Assembly: GCF_013046825.1 (NCBI RefSeq)
Contig: NZ_CP053187.1
Coordinates: 2,935,688-2,999,687, forward strand
Source of the DNA: Turicibacter sanguinis
GTDB lineage: Bacteria > Bacillota_I > Bacilli_A > MOL361 > Turicibacteraceae
Reading direction: 5' to 3'
Length of the DNA stretch: 64,000 nucleotides
Shown: positions 42,101 to 51,508 of the stretch, one piece after another
Layout: every line of letters begins with the position of its first letter
How positions within the stretch are numbered: position 1 is the stretch's first letter
Program-made: the position numbers and the translations under genes
Notes under the pieces: generated by a model
What the model was told of the DNA's origin: nothing
Databases searched by the model: none
What the model saw: only the letters and a program-made list of their open reading frames with translations

Positions 42101-42719
42101 ACTGATATAGGTGAGGTAAATTCTCTAACCACTGAATCATTTCAGGATTAGAACGTGCCAATTCGTAAATTTTAAGTAACATGACTTTTAAATTCTCATC
42201 ATTGCGATCATTATTAAACTGACGACTCAACAGCAAATAAGACTCATCCTCATCATCTGATAAGTCATCAAATAACGATTCAACCACCTCATCTTGAATA
42301 ATCCCGACTTCAATATCATCGGCAATCTTAAACACAGGATCGAGTTCTAATAAATAATAGTAACGTTTAATTAACTTATTACAAAAGGCATGAAACGTTG
42401 AAATATGAGACTGAGAAATTTTATTTAATTGGACCTTTAAATGTTCATTATCTGGTTGCTTTTCTAACTCATCTTGAATGCGTGAACGCATACGTTGTTT
42501 CATTTCAGCAGCTGCTGCCTCTGTAAAGGTCATGACAAGTAATTCATCAATATTTAGTTTCTCTTGAATAATTTTTTGAATCATTCGTTCCACGAGTACA
42601 GCCGTTTTTCCTGAACCTGCCCCAGCTGAAATTAATAAATCTTCGCCTTTTCGATAAATAGCTTCCCATTGTTCATCATTCCAAGTCGCCTCCAGCGGTT
42701 TAATGGGTACTTGATTCAT
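39123..42719 (-). CDS. addA: ATP-dependent helicase/nuclease subunit A
   Basis: AddA is the UvrD-like helicase and nuclease subunit of the AddAB enzyme that resects double-strand breaks for recombination. The 1198-residue protein shows Walker A SAGAGSGKTAVLVERM near residue 31, TFTEAAAAEMKQRM, DEYQDTNFMQ, VGDVKQSIYRFR, VMSIHKSKGLEFPVVF and VAMTRAKSKL. The C-terminal RecB-type nuclease domain carries GVIDLLAEFEDEVYIVDYKTD with the catalytic acids and lysine. It overlaps addB by 20 bases and is translated from the same message. Confidence 0.97.
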   Translation of the reverse strand: MNQVPIKPLEATWNDEQWEAIYRKGEDLLISAGAGSGKTAVLVERMIQKIIQEKLNIDELLVMTFTEAAAAEMKQRMRSRIQDELEKQPDNEHLKVQLNKISQSHISTFHAFCNKLIKRYYYLLELDPVFKIADDIEVGIIQDEVVESLFDDLSDDEDESYLLLSRQFNNDRNDENLKVMLLKIYELARSNPEMIQWLENLPHLYQWDEQDLMSWIHYDKILKVITPSLNEAVLDLEKAKEYATYSQMTEKLHKYATDVYFQDLEYVNRLKDAMNSSYEALREAFMNTTLSRFPSAPKKDFDEEMNTICKEARDSFKKRIEKIKEKYLTYSNETHLIHFKKSQEVVEALAKMVLLFHERFSEAKLKRQLLDFSDLEWYTLRLLIQDGQATAVAFDIHAQFKEIMIDEYQDTNFMQESIVQAIAKIKSPEIPIFMVGDVKQSIYRFRLAEPSIFQGKYTMFSDGNGKGHKIDLMKNYRSHQQVIDSTNYIFKQLMDEPVGEINYDEAAMLRLGVLGEVNDPFNQNEVHLIDKLQVTDDETDLSTVELEAHHIARTIKRWMDSKQEVYDRKLGRMRLLTYQDIVILMRSLSSVTTFQDVFRQYHIPLFTEQNTDLFDSIEIINMVSCLKVIDNPYQDIPLVGLMRSPLFFFNERELSLIKVSSKASSFYELVQFYQNHGEDEFLKQKTKRFVEILERWRFEAKTQSLASLITLIYEQTLYYEFVMGLPHGYLRKANLDVFVDKARHYESSTKKGLYGFVNYIDRMQALGKHFGKAKTVTANEDVVRIMSIHKSKGLEFPVVFISQIQKKFNVQDEKGNYILHKKYGVAVKYIDSQLSFTQKTIAQNVVASLIHREMLAEEMRLLYVAMTRAKSKLLFTGVFEVEKKLASLKEVITESGVRLPDSYRLKAVNYADWILPAILKHPDNQEIVATYLGVTPTCLEDASSWKIEIFSQQQELEQSMKVEESLAKQPPVIDFEKIFSTRYEHQELVEINAKQSVSQRKLAEETPMFKGIPELRPQVAYDRPSFMREKKISGAEAGTALHQFMQHLPVMKNHTLESLQQVKERVIEKEMMTEEMSSRIDLGQVLEFTKSPLYEKIITALSVKKEVPFMTLVKVDEHEQSQILLQGVIDLLAEFEDEVYIVDYKTDYIRDFEVQQQELKQRYETQMKYYSKAIKEIFPTKKVSCHVYFLKVSQCLVY

Positions 42720-45700
42720 CTTGATCTCCTCCTTCCTCTAGTTGACATTTAATCGCCTCTAATGCATTTTCTTTTTTCATTTTAGCTAAGATACGTGGTT
42801 GATTTCCGAGAAAATCAATATCAAATTGGCACACCCCTCGATAAGAACAAAAATCACATGCTTTACGATCGCCATGATGACTTGGATTAATCTGAAGAGA
42901 ACCTTGCGTAATTTTCGTCGCGGCACGTTCAATGGTTTGATTCGTATAATTTCGTAACATCGAAAGTTCAGCCGGAGATAACGTCGATGTCCCACGACTT
43001 GAAAAACTTCCATCTTTTTTTAGCGTAATAGGGACGACATCACTTTTTAAGCGATCCGTTATTCGATGATCACTGAGTGTCACCACGTCATAATCATCCG
43101 GTAAATAACCTTTCATTTTAAAATCCTCTTGATGTAGCCTTAATATTTGCTCTTCTAACGCCACATCTCTTAATAAATCTTGATCGTCTTTTGAAATAAT
43201 GGGGCGATGAACATGGAAGTACAAGAGTCCTCCGACTTCTGCTGGCATGTCAATTAATTGCAGGGCATTCGTGACCACGACATCTAAATACGTTAATAGC
43301 TGTAAACTCAAACCATAATAGACCTTATCAAGCTCTAAATCTTGTTGACTCGATTTATAATCGACAATTCTTAAATAAGCTTGCGATTCATCTTTTGATT
43401 TAGCAACATCAACACGGTCAATAATTCCTTTTAATGATAATTTAAATCCTTTTCCAATCGGGCGTGAATCGATGTGAATTCCATTTGATTTTCCAGTTTG
43501 GAATGGCAACTCAAAAAACATCGGCTTAAACTCACTTTGGCTACTTTGATACTTGAGTCCAATTAACGTCTTATAAACAACATGAGTCAATCGCTCCGTT
43601 AACTTCATCATACGTTTATTTTGTTTTAAAATCTTATATAACAACTGTTCACTCAACTCATCTGACACCATTTTAGCAAGTGTCTGACACTCATCTTGCG
43701 TTAAATCAGCAAATGTTCGATTCTCCTTTTGAATCATTGTGGCAATGCGTTTTAATGCCTCATGATAAAGCTCACCAATATGCGGTAAATCAAGTTGATA
43801 ACGTTCTCGATCTTTTAATTGTAATCCATAGCGTAAATAATGAGCGAATTCACACTGGTTAAACAACTCCAGTCTTGAAACACTCGCCACAATTTCTTCA
43901 CTATAAAGTTTTTTCGTCAACACTTCATCTAAATTAGTTACCTCATTTTCATATCCTAAAATTCTCATAACCATTTGATAAATCAATGGATTATGTTCCT
44001 TGTAATACGCTAATAATGGTTCATAGTAAGAACGATACGCTGGATTTTGTTTGAGATGCGCTAATAAATGAGCAACTGATTGATTCAATGTCGTTAGTTG
44101 TTCATATAAATCGTCATCAAATTCACGACCAATGTGCGCCTCTTGTGAAAGCGGGAACATTTCTTTTAATTGATTATAAACGTATGAAGGTAAAAACTCT
44201 TTCCCTTCATCATTACTGCTCACATAAGAAAGTGTTAACGTTTGTTTAGGTGAGGTAAACACGGTATATAGGATAAACTGTTCATCTTGTTGACTTTGCT
44301 CAAGACTAGGTGCTAGTTCAATGCCTAACTCTTTTAATTGTTCACGTTCTACTTCACTTAAGAGACTACTCTCTCCCATAACACTCGGAATTTGCCCCTC
44401 ATTCACGCCAAGAACAAACGCATGCTTAATTCCATACTGTCCTGCTTCACCTAAATCCGTAACTAATTGATAACGGGCACGTCTTAATTCGCCAACTGAA
44501 ACTTGATCAAGTCGTGGTGGAACAGTCGCATAAGACATTTCTTCAAGTCCTGCTTTAAAGACCGTTGCAAAATTTTCTAGACTAACCGCTTCTTCTTGTC
44601 CAATTTCAACGAGTTGCTCAAATAGCTCAAGCACTTTATTCCAAACTTGTTGATGCTGTTTAAGTAACTTTAAATGCTGCGTCTCTTCAGCACTTGACTC
44701 AAGTAGTGCTAGCTTTTGTGGAATTTGGGCTTCTTCTAAGAAGGTAAAGGTCGCAACGGCAAACTCCTTATAGGTTTTAGCTTTTTTTAATTTTTTCTCA
44801 AATGATGTTAACAAACTAGAAATCTGCTTTTTTAAAGTATTTAATAAGTCTTCAACTGCTAAGTCATCATCCGTTTTCACATACCCTCTGCCAAGTCCTT
44901 GATACTTCTCATACACCCAATCATCTTTTTGTTGCCAGTCTTGTTTTTTAATCTGACGAGCTAAACAATAGTTTTCTAGCACATCAACTTGACGTTGATA
45001 AGCCTGAAACGCTTCGTAAAAGGATTGTTGTTTTTTTATCTGACTTACATCCATAAAAAGTCCCGTTTTAATGATCATAAACATCGATTCATGACGCCAT
45101 CCATTCATCATGACATCAAAGACATGATAAAGTAACACCATTAGAGGGTGAATCAACATAGATTCTTTATAATCTAAAAAGACTGGAATCTCAAATTTAG
45201 GGAAAATAGAGGCAATCAGTTCTTGATACTCCTCTGATTGTGCCGTATAAATGGCAATATCATTAAATGCATAACCCTCTTTATGAATCAAGTGATGAAT
45301 TCGTTTTGCTACTTCTTCAACTTCGAGTCGGCTATTCGCTGCTTGGAAAAAATGGACGCCTTTTGCTTCACTTTTAACCGTCGGAAACTGCATAAATTGT
45401 TTTTCTAGATGAGCTAAGGCAGTGTCTGATTTAAAACGATGATTCCCCTCTGTTAGTTCTTGAATTTCATAATTTAATCCCATTTCTTCTAGTTGCGAAG
45501 CTAATTTAGAATAGGTACGAGATGGCAAAGAAAAAACAGAGCTAGTTGAATTTAAATCATGTGTTAACACAATAGTGACAGATTTCGCGTACTTCATCAA
45601 TTGCAATAAAATTAATTCTTCTTGCTTATTAAATAAATGATAGCCATCAATATAAAAATCACTATTAGCAATGGTTGAGGAATAAGCGATTTGCTCACTC

Positions 45701-46266
45701 AACAACGTATAATAATCTTCTGTCATCAAATATCGACCTAATGATAATTTTTCAAACTCATCATATAAAATAGCAATATCATTAATTTTTTTTACGGATT
45801 GAACCGACCAATTCGAAATCTCTTGTTGTGTTTGAATGGTTTGAAATAATTGATTCGGTGTCACACAATAATTTTTAAACTCCGCAATCATCTCACTTAC
45901 TTTTGAAATGAAACCAGGTTTGTTTGCATAAAACGGAAATAATGATAGCTGATCTTTTTTTTCATTCATGACTTTTTGCAACAACAGCGCCAATCCAACT
46001 TGGTTCAAATGATAGCGACTCAAACCACCCGTTTCCTGTAAAATACGATATGCAAAACGATTAAAACTTAATCCCTGTACCCTCATTAAACTAGGATACT
46101 GACTTTGTTTTAAAAGTTGATATTCTAAATGAAACGTCATCTGATCAGGTGCAATAACAAAAATAGGATCTCCTTGTGGAAGCTCATCACAAGCTGCCTT
46201 AATTTCATTTAAAACAAGTCTTGTTTTTCCAACACCTGATCGCCCTAAAATAAAACGAATACTCAT
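42700..46266 (-). CDS. addB: ATP-dependent helicase/nuclease subunit B
   Basis: AddB is the partner of AddA; it binds DNA, recognises Chi-type sites through an inactivated helicase region and cuts the other strand. The 1188-residue protein has the Walker A LGRSGVGKTRLVLNE at the N-terminus, a degenerate helicase core, and a C-terminal nuclease domain with GIIDRVDVAKS and LRIVDYKSSQ. The iron-sulfur cluster cysteines are present: one in LFNQCEFAHYLRYGL and three in CDFCSYRGVC. ATG at 46266 is chosen (AAGG 8 bases upstream) over the GTG at 46275, which overlaps the ribosome site. Confidence 0.96.
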   Translation of the reverse strand: MSIRFILGRSGVGKTRLVLNEIKAACDELPQGDPIFVIAPDQMTFHLEYQLLKQSQYPSLMRVQGLSFNRFAYRILQETGGLSRYHLNQVGLALLLQKVMNEKKDQLSLFPFYANKPGFISKVSEMIAEFKNYCVTPNQLFQTIQTQQEISNWSVQSVKKINDIAILYDEFEKLSLGRYLMTEDYYTLLSEQIAYSSTIANSDFYIDGYHLFNKQEELILLQLMKYAKSVTIVLTHDLNSTSSVFSLPSRTYSKLASQLEEMGLNYEIQELTEGNHRFKSDTALAHLEKQFMQFPTVKSEAKGVHFFQAANSRLEVEEVAKRIHHLIHKEGYAFNDIAIYTAQSEEYQELIASIFPKFEIPVFLDYKESMLIHPLMVLLYHVFDVMMNGWRHESMFMIIKTGLFMDVSQIKKQQSFYEAFQAYQRQVDVLENYCLARQIKKQDWQQKDDWVYEKYQGLGRGYVKTDDDLAVEDLLNTLKKQISSLLTSFEKKLKKAKTYKEFAVATFTFLEEAQIPQKLALLESSAEETQHLKLLKQHQQVWNKVLELFEQLVEIGQEEAVSLENFATVFKAGLEEMSYATVPPRLDQVSVGELRRARYQLVTDLGEAGQYGIKHAFVLGVNEGQIPSVMGESSLLSEVEREQLKELGIELAPSLEQSQQDEQFILYTVFTSPKQTLTLSYVSSNDEGKEFLPSYVYNQLKEMFPLSQEAHIGREFDDDLYEQLTTLNQSVAHLLAHLKQNPAYRSYYEPLLAYYKEHNPLIYQMVMRILGYENEVTNLDEVLTKKLYSEEIVASVSRLELFNQCEFAHYLRYGLQLKDRERYQLDLPHIGELYHEALKRIATMIQKENRTFADLTQDECQTLAKMVSDELSEQLLYKILKQNKRMMKLTERLTHVVYKTLIGLKYQSSQSEFKPMFFELPFQTGKSNGIHIDSRPIGKGFKLSLKGIIDRVDVAKSKDESQAYLRIVDYKSSQQDLELDKVYYGLSLQLLTYLDVVVTNALQLIDMPAEVGGLLYFHVHRPIISKDDQDLLRDVALEEQILRLHQEDFKMKGYLPDDYDVVTLSDHRITDRLKSDVVPITLKKDGSFSSRGTSTLSPAELSMLRNYTNQTIERAATKITQGSLQINPSHHGDRKACDFCSYRGVCQFDIDFLGNQPRILAKMKKENALEAIKCQLEEGGDQDESSTH

Positions 46267-46348
46267 CTCTTTCACCTTCTTTAATTAAACTAATCAATCG
46301 ATATCCTCTTTATTATGGCATCTTATTTAATGAAAGTCATTATTTAAA

Positions 46349-46384
46349 ATAAAAAGACAACTCGTAAAAATGCGAGTTGTCTTG
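46349..46384 (-). terminator. terminator of the HU gene
   Basis: Perfect 9-bp stem GACAACTCG/CGAGTTGTC with an 8-base loop, followed by T run on the minus strand, 20 bases after the HU stop codon. Confidence 0.85.
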
Positions 46385-46401
46385 ATTTATATCTAAAAGG
46401 C

Positions 46402-46674
46402 TTATTTTAAAGCGTCTTTTAAAGCTTTACCAGCTTTGAAAGCAGGATATTTGCTAGCTTCGATTTCGATTGTTTCTCCAGTATGTAAGTTACGTCCTTG
46501 ACGTGCAGCACGCTCACGTACTTCAAACGTTCCGAATCCTACTAATGCTACTTTGTCATCTGCTTGTAACGCTTCAGTTACTGCTTCAATATAAGCACTT
46601 AAGAATTTATCTGCATCTTTTTTAGTTAACTCAGCTTTTTCAGCGATTTTATCTACTAATTGAGAACGGTTCAT
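46402..46674 (-). CDS. hup: HU family DNA-binding protein
   Basis: A 90-residue nucleoid protein. [20 protein letters not shown] at the N-terminus, [21 protein letters not shown] and the C-terminal [13 protein letters not shown] are the HU signatures, including the conserved DNA-binding arm with the proline-containing region. It bends and compacts DNA and is essential in Bacillus (hbs). The ATG at 46674 is preferred over the TTG at 46683, which nearly touches the AGGAGG. It has a strong promoter and lies between spoIVA and addB; in Bacillus hbs also follows spoIVA. Confidence 0.96.
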   Translation of the reverse strand: MNRSQLVDKIAEKAELTKKDADKFLSAYIEAVTEALQADDKVALVGFGTFEVRERAARQGRNLHTGETIEIEASKYPAFKAGKALKDALK

Positions 46675-46713
46675 AAAAATCAATACCTCCTAAGACATTT
46701 CTTTGCAAGTAAA

Positions 46714-46742
46714 AGTTTACCACACCCGTTTTATGGTTGCAA
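46714..46742 (-). promoter_or_regulatory. sigma-A type promoter of the HU gene
   Basis: Minus strand TTGCAA (46737-46742), 17-base spacer, TAAACT (46714-46719), about 40 bases before the HU start. Confidence 0.6.
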
Positions 46743-46841
46743 ACATTTATTTGAATATTTTGTTGAGACAACACTATTTTAGGCAATTTACTTCGCTTTT
46801 TTTCATCTAAATTAATATTTTATAAAAAATCGCTTCAAAAA

Positions 46842-46881
46842 TGAGAAAAGCCTCTTTTGAAGTAAATCAATAAGAGACTTT
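46842..46881 (-). terminator. terminator of spoIVA
   Basis: 9-bp stem AAGCCTCTT / AAGAGACTT containing one G-T pair, with T-rich sequence following on the minus strand, 12 bases after the spoIVA stop codon. Confidence 0.7.
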
Positions 46882-46892
46882 TTCGGCTTATT

Positions 46893-48368
46893 TTAAAGCA
46901 TAATGGCAATTAATCCACCATTACCTTGGTTTACAATTTTAATTAATGTATCTTGTAATTTAAAGCGTGCATTTTCTGGCATTGAATATAATTTTGCTGA
47001 AATACCATCGCGTACAATATCACTTAAACAACGACCAAAGATTTCAGTAGACCAGATTGCTAATGGATTATCAGCAGAATCTTTCATAATAAAGTCAATT
47101 AAATCTTTACTTTGTTGTTCTGTTCCGATGATTGGTTCAAATACTGACTCAACATCGACACGAATCATATGAATAGATGGTGCAATAGCTTTTAAACGAA
47201 CTCCATAGCGTGCTCCTTGTTTTACAACGGTTGGCTCACTAAGTGTCATATCTTCGATTGATGGAGTTGCAATTCCATATCCAACTTGTTTAACCATCTT
47301 AAGTGCAGATGCAATAGGTTCATATTCCTTTTTAATATTTGCATAATCTTGTAATAAGAACATTAAATCTGCTTTATCTTTAATTGGTCCAACTAATTCT
47401 GTTAAAATTTGATCATATAATTGATCTGGAACCTTAATTTCAAGCTCTGCTAACCCTACACCAGCATCTAAAGCACTGATAAAACAATCCTCAACAATAT
47501 CTTCTGCTTTTAATTCATCAGCTAAGTAATTAATATCACGAAGCTTGTAGAATTCATTTGTACTTTGATTAATTAATTTTAAGAAGCGTGCTTTTAACCA
47601 ATTATCATCACTTAATGCATCAACCCAGCTTGGTAATTTAATATCAAGTTCTGAAACTGGGAATTCATATAAAGCCTCTGTTAAGACACTATAAATATCT
47701 TTTTTCGTCATATTTTCAACACTTAGAGGTAATACTGGAACACCATACTCATCTTGTAATTGATTTCTCAATTCTTGTACATCATCAGTTTTTGGATGAG
47801 TCGTATTTAAAATCACAATAAACGGTTTATTAATTGCCTTTAATTGTTCAATGACTAACTGTTCAGCCTCTAAGTAATCATCGCGATTAAAGTTTCCAAT
47901 CGAACCATCCGTTGTCATAACGATTCCAATATGCGAGTGATCTTCAATAACTTTTTGTGTTCCGATTGCTGCTGCCTCTACAAATGGAATTGGTTCATCA
48001 TACCATGGTGTATTCACCATACGTGGTCCTTCATCCGTTTCATATCCAATCGCACTTGGAATGACATATCCAACACAATCAATTAAGCGAATATTCGCAC
48101 TTACCTCTCCTTCAACTGTTACATTAACAGCCTGTGCTGGAACAAATTTTGGTTCTGTTGTCATAATAGTTTTACCATTCGCACTTTGTGGTAATTCATC
48201 TATCATGCGTTTCTTTTCATTTTCATCTTCAACTAGTGGAATAACTAAAGATTCCATAAATTTCTTGATGAATGTTGATTTTCCTGTACGAACCGCCCCT
48301 ACTACGCCGAGATAGAATTCGCCATTCGTACGAGCAAAGACGTCTCTCATCAGTTCATTTGTTTCCAT
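46893..48368 (-). CDS. spoIVA: stage IV sporulation protein A (coat assembly ATPase)
   Basis: SpoIVA is the ATPase that polymerises on the forespore surface and forms the coat basement layer. The 491-residue length equals that of Bacillus. Walker A GAVRTGKST is at residues 24-32, the Walker B-like LIDCVGYVIPSA follows, and the C-terminal end NQGNGGLIAIML is the conserved tail that meets SpoVM, encoded at 5669-5749. The ATG at 48368 has GGAGG 8 bases upstream; the frame opens 7 codons earlier without ribosome site. A strong sigma-E promoter precedes it. The neighbours gpsA/der and HU match Bacillus. Confidence 0.97.
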   Translation of the reverse strand: METNELMRDVFARTNGEFYLGVVGAVRTGKSTFIKKFMESLVIPLVEDENEKKRMIDELPQSANGKTIMTTEPKFVPAQAVNVTVEGEVSANIRLIDCVGYVIPSAIGYETDEGPRMVNTPWYDEPIPFVEAAAIGTQKVIEDHSHIGIVMTTDGSIGNFNRDDYLEAEQLVIEQLKAINKPFIVILNTTHPKTDDVQELRNQLQDEYGVPVLPLSVENMTKKDIYSVLTEALYEFPVSELDIKLPSWVDALSDDNWLKARFLKLINQSTNEFYKLRDINYLADELKAEDIVEDCFISALDAGVGLAELEIKVPDQLYDQILTELVGPIKDKADLMFLLQDYANIKKEYEPIASALKMVKQVGYGIATPSIEDMTLSEPTVVKQGARYGVRLKAIAPSIHMIRVDVESVFEPIIGTEQQSKDLIDFIMKDSADNPLAIWSTEIFGRCLSDIVRDGISAKLYSMPENARFKLQDTLIKIVNQGNGGLIAIML

Positions 48369-48407
48369 ATAGTAAACCTCCATTTTCACTTGTATTTTGT
48401 CAATATC

Positions 48408-48437
48408 AATGTATGATGCTTATCCCCTACTTTATGA
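48408..48437 (-). promoter_or_regulatory. sigma-E type promoter of spoIVA
   Basis: Minus strand -10 CATACATT (48408-48415) is a full sigma-E consensus; -35 TCATAAA (48431-48437) matches five of seven; spacer 15 bases. spoIVA is sigma-E dependent in Bacillus. Confidence 0.75.
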
Positions 48438-48605
48438 GAGAATTTTGATAAAACTTTAATTTTTTTACTGTAGGCCTTATTAATCCATGGAATTATTGCC
48501 ATAAAACTACACTAACAACAGTAAATGAAAGCGTAGCTTGTCTGTGTTTTCTTCGAATTATATGCAAGAGCTATCTCAATATATGATAACTTCTTTTAAT
48601 TTGAA

Positions 48606-48636
48606 ATAAAAAAATATCCTAGCTTTCGCTAGGACA
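48606..48636 (-). terminator. terminator of the spoVIF-like gene
   Basis: Perfect 7-bp stem TCCTAGC/GCTAGGA with a 4-base loop (48617-48634) and a following T run on the minus strand. It separates the gene from spoIVA. Confidence 0.8.
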
Positions 48637-48690
48637 TTTACTCAAACCTTAAAATCAACCCTTTAATACATTTAGATTTCTCAATGATGA

Positions 48691-48939
48691 TTACATCATC
48701 ATTTTTAATAACTCATTCATATCTGTTGGAACTTCCCCGTTAATAATCATTTTAGTTAATTGATCTTCAATAGCAGGATCAACTTTTCGTCCAACCATTG
48801 CTGCTACACTTCCAATCAATGCTCGAACTTGTTGTTCATTTTTCAAATCCATTTGTGAAGCCTCAGATGCAATATTAAAAAGATCATCTTGCTTTACATT
48901 TACATCTTTCCCAAATTTCCCAAAAATATTATCAAACAT
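48691..48939 (-). CDS. stage VI sporulation protein F (SpoVIF) family
   Basis: An 82-residue protein. VKQDDLFNIASEASQMDLKN, EQQVRALIGSVAAMVGRKV and INGEVPTDMNELLKMM match the SpoVIF pattern (DxFkLA, vRqlI, IxnnxiPxDmxxLxKMl). In Bacillus SpoVIF acts late in the mother cell and is needed for GerE-dependent coat gene expression. ATG at 48939 follows GAGGAGG. A perfect sigma-K-type promoter lies upstream, in line with that role, and a terminator follows. The neighbours are gpsA and spoIVA, not cot genes as in Bacillus. Confidence 0.82.
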   Translation of the reverse strand: MFDNIFGKFGKDVNVKQDDLFNIASEASQMDLKNEQQVRALIGSVAAMVGRKVDPAIEDQLTKMIINGEVPTDMNELLKMMM

Positions 48940-48968
48940 ATTAAAACCTCCTCAAGTCATTTTCAATA

Positions 48969-48996
48969 TAGCATATGACTCAAGGAGGGAATTTGT
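48969..48996 (-). promoter_or_regulatory. sigma-K type promoter of the spoVIF-like gene
   Basis: Minus strand AC (48995-48996), 17-base spacer, CATATGCTA (48969-48977). Both elements and the spacing match the sigma-K consensus (AC, N17, CATAnnnTA) exactly. Confidence 0.7.
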
Positions 48997-49032
48997 CACT
49001 ATTTAATTTAAAATTGTGATGATTTTTGCCTA

Positions 49033-50040
49033 TTAATAAAATTCTGGCTTCATATCACGCATCATTAATTGTGAAATCGCAAGTGTTGGCTCTAGTTTAT
49101 TAAAAATAACTTGATAAACCGTCTCAACGATTGGCATTTCAATTTGAAGTTCATGAGCTAATTCATAAGTTGCTTGACAAGTACGAACTCCTTCAACAAC
49201 CATGGTCATACTATCAATTGCTTCTTGTAAATTTGATCCACTTCCTATTTTATAACCTGCCTGCCAGTTACGACTATGAACTGAAGTACACGTTACAATT
49301 AAGTCTCCTAGACCACTTAGACCACCAAATGTTTCTTCATTTGCTCCAACAGCAACACCTAATCGTTTAATTTCAACTAATCCACGTGTAATTAAGGCCG
49401 CTTTAGCATTATCACCATAACCAAGTCCAGCAATAATTCCAGCTGCTAATGCAATAACATTCTTAATTGAACCTCCAACCTCAACTCCAATTAAATCATC
49501 TACACGATAAACACGGAAATAATGATTATTGAACATTAGTTGGATTTCATTTGCTAATTCAACAACCGTGGAAGCACATGTCACAGTCGTTACAGCACGT
49601 TCAATTACTTCTTCAGCATGTGAAGGCCCTGATAAAGCAACAAATGCTACTAAATGATTAGCATTAATTTCCTCTTGAACAATCTCAGAAACACGTTTAT
49701 GGGTTCCTGGTTCAATTCCTTTACTTGCATTAATAATAACAACTGGATGATCTAATACTTCGTTTATCTCTTTTAAAACTGCACGGATTACTTTAGTAGG
49801 GACTGATAATAAAATCATCTCAGCCTCTTTTAAAGCTTCACTTAAATTTGTTGTTCCCTTTAAATTGTCAGGTAACATAAGCTCCTTAAAAAATCGAGAA
49901 TTGTGATGATTTTGATTGATATCATCAATAATTTCCTGATTTAAATCGTACAATTTAACATCATGTCCATTATCACATAGGACTTGTGCTAAAGCTGTTC
50001 CCCAACTTCCAGCTCCTACAACTGTGATTGATTTTGTCAT
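49033..50040 (-). CDS. gpsA: NAD(P)-dependent glycerol-3-phosphate dehydrogenase
   Basis: GpsA reduces dihydroxyacetone phosphate to sn-glycerol 3-phosphate, the backbone of phospholipids. The 335-residue protein begins with the nucleotide-binding GAGSWGTALAQVL, and has NASKGIEPGT, ALSGPSHAEEV, EVGGSIKNVIALAAGI with the catalytic lysine, and GLSGLGDLIVTCTS with the second active-site region. Standard length. It follows der by 26 bases, as in Bacillus, and is probably co-transcribed with it. Confidence 0.97.
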   Translation of the reverse strand: MTKSITVVGAGSWGTALAQVLCDNGHDVKLYDLNQEIIDDINQNHHNSRFFKELMLPDNLKGTTNLSEALKEAEMILLSVPTKVIRAVLKEINEVLDHPVVIINASKGIEPGTHKRVSEIVQEEINANHLVAFVALSGPSHAEEVIERAVTTVTCASTVVELANEIQLMFNNHYFRVYRVDDLIGVEVGGSIKNVIALAAGIIAGLGYGDNAKAALITRGLVEIKRLGVAVGANEETFGGLSGLGDLIVTCTSVHSRNWQAGYKIGSGSNLQEAIDSMTMVVEGVRTCQATYELAHELQIEMPIVETVYQVIFNKLEPTLAISQLMMRDMKPEFY

Positions 50041-50066
50041 CTTTATACCCTCCTAACGATTATTCA

Positions 50067-51377
50067 TTAATCGCGTGTTCTGGCAATAATATGAATCGGT
50101 GTTCCTTCAAATCCAAAAGCTTGACGTAAACGATTTTCTAGATAACGTTTGTATGAGAAGTGTAATAATTCTGGATCATTAACGAAAATAACAAACGTCG
50201 GTGGTTGAATTGATACTTGTGTTGCATAGTAGATACGTAAACGTTGACCATTATGAGTTGGTGTTGGATTCATGGCTACTGCATCCATAATCACATCATT
50301 TAAAACATGAGTCACAACACGTTTTTTATGATTTTCAGCCGCTAAATTTAACGGTTCAAATAACGTATGTAGACGTTTTTTCGTTAAAGCAGATAAGAAC
50401 ACAATTGGAGCATAATCTAAGAATGACATTTCAGTACGGATTAATTCTTCCCAATCACGCATTGTTTTATCGTCTTTTTCAATAGCATCCCATTTATTTA
50501 CAACAATCACAACCGCTTTTCCAGCTTCGTGTGCATATCCAGCGACACGTTTATCTTGTTCAATTAATCCTTTAGAAGCATCAATAACAATTAAACAAAC
50601 ATCACTACGTTCAATAGCACTTAAGGCACGTAAAACACTATATTTTTCAGTTGTTTCGTACACCTTACCACGCTTACGCATTCCGGCCGTATCGATTACA
50701 ACATATTTTTGTCCATCTTTTGTAAATTCAGTATCAATTGCATCACGAGTCGTTCCAGCGATATCACTAACAATCACACGTTCTTCGCCTAACAAAGCAT
50801 TTGTTAATGAAGATTTTCCCACGTTTGGACGTCCAATTAAACTAAATTTAATGACATCTTCTTCATAATCCATACCTTTTTTCTCTGGCATATTTAAAAC
50901 GATTTGGTCTAACATATCACCAAATCCAATCCCATGAATTGCTGACGTTGCAATTGGATCTCCAAGACCTAGTGAATAAAATTCATAAATTTGTTCTTTA
51001 AAGTTGATATCATCAACTTTATTAACAATCAACACGACTGGTTTTTTTGTTTTATATAACATATTTGCTACTTCTTGATCGGCTTGAGTAATTCCATCAC
51101 GAGCATTTGTAACAAATACAATAACATCTGCTTCATCCATTGCAATTTCAGCCTGATACTTAATTTGGCGCATGAATGGTTCATCACCAATTTCAATTCC
51201 ACCTGTATCAATGACATTAAATTTGCGAGTTAACCATTCCCCGCTACTATAAATACGATCTCTTGTGATTCCAGGTTCATCTTCTACAATTGAAACACGT
51301 GAACCTACGATACGATTAAAAATAGTCGATTTTCCAACATTAGGACGACCAACGATTGCTACTACAGGTAATACCAT
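50067..51377 (-). CDS. der: ribosome biogenesis GTPase Der (EngA)
   Basis: Der is an essential double GTPase needed for 50S subunit assembly. The 436-residue length equals the Bacillus protein. Both G domains are complete: [19 protein letters not shown] and NKVD in the first; [25 protein letters not shown] and NKWD in the second; then a KH-like C-terminal domain ([18 protein letters not shown]). The ATG at 51377 follows AAGGTGG; six upstream codons in the open frame lack support. Located between the rpsA homologue and gpsA. Confidence 0.97.
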   Translation of the reverse strand: MVLPVVAIVGRPNVGKSTIFNRIVGSRVSIVEDEPGITRDRIYSSGEWLTRKFNVIDTGGIEIGDEPFMRQIKYQAEIAMDEADVIVFVTNARDGITQADQEVANMLYKTKKPVVLIVNKVDDINFKEQIYEFYSLGLGDPIATSAIHGIGFGDMLDQIVLNMPEKKGMDYEEDVIKFSLIGRPNVGKSSLTNALLGEERVIVSDIAGTTRDAIDTEFTKDGQKYVVIDTAGMRKRGKVYETTEKYSVLRALSAIERSDVCLIVIDASKGLIEQDKRVAGYAHEAGKAVVIVVNKWDAIEKDDKTMRDWEELIRTEMSFLDYAPIVFLSALTKKRLHTLFEPLNLAAENHKKRVVTHVLNDVIMDAVAMNPTPTHNGQRLRIYYATQVSIQPPTFVIFVNDPELLHFSYKRYLENRLRQAFGFEGTPIHIIARTRD

Positions 51378-51479
51378 GTTGCCACCTTCTTTCATCTTTA
51401 CACATAACTAAGTCGTTAATATTATATTAGTTTTATAATGACTTAGTCAAATTTTACTTCATATTTGGTTTTGAAATAA

Positions 51480-51508
51480 AAAAAGGGGGGGATTTTCCCC
51501 TTTTTTAT
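51480..51508 (-). terminator. terminator of the rpsA homologue
   Basis: GGGG/CCCC stem with A-rich and T-rich flanks right after the stop codon; on the minus strand it ends in seven T. Confidence 0.75.
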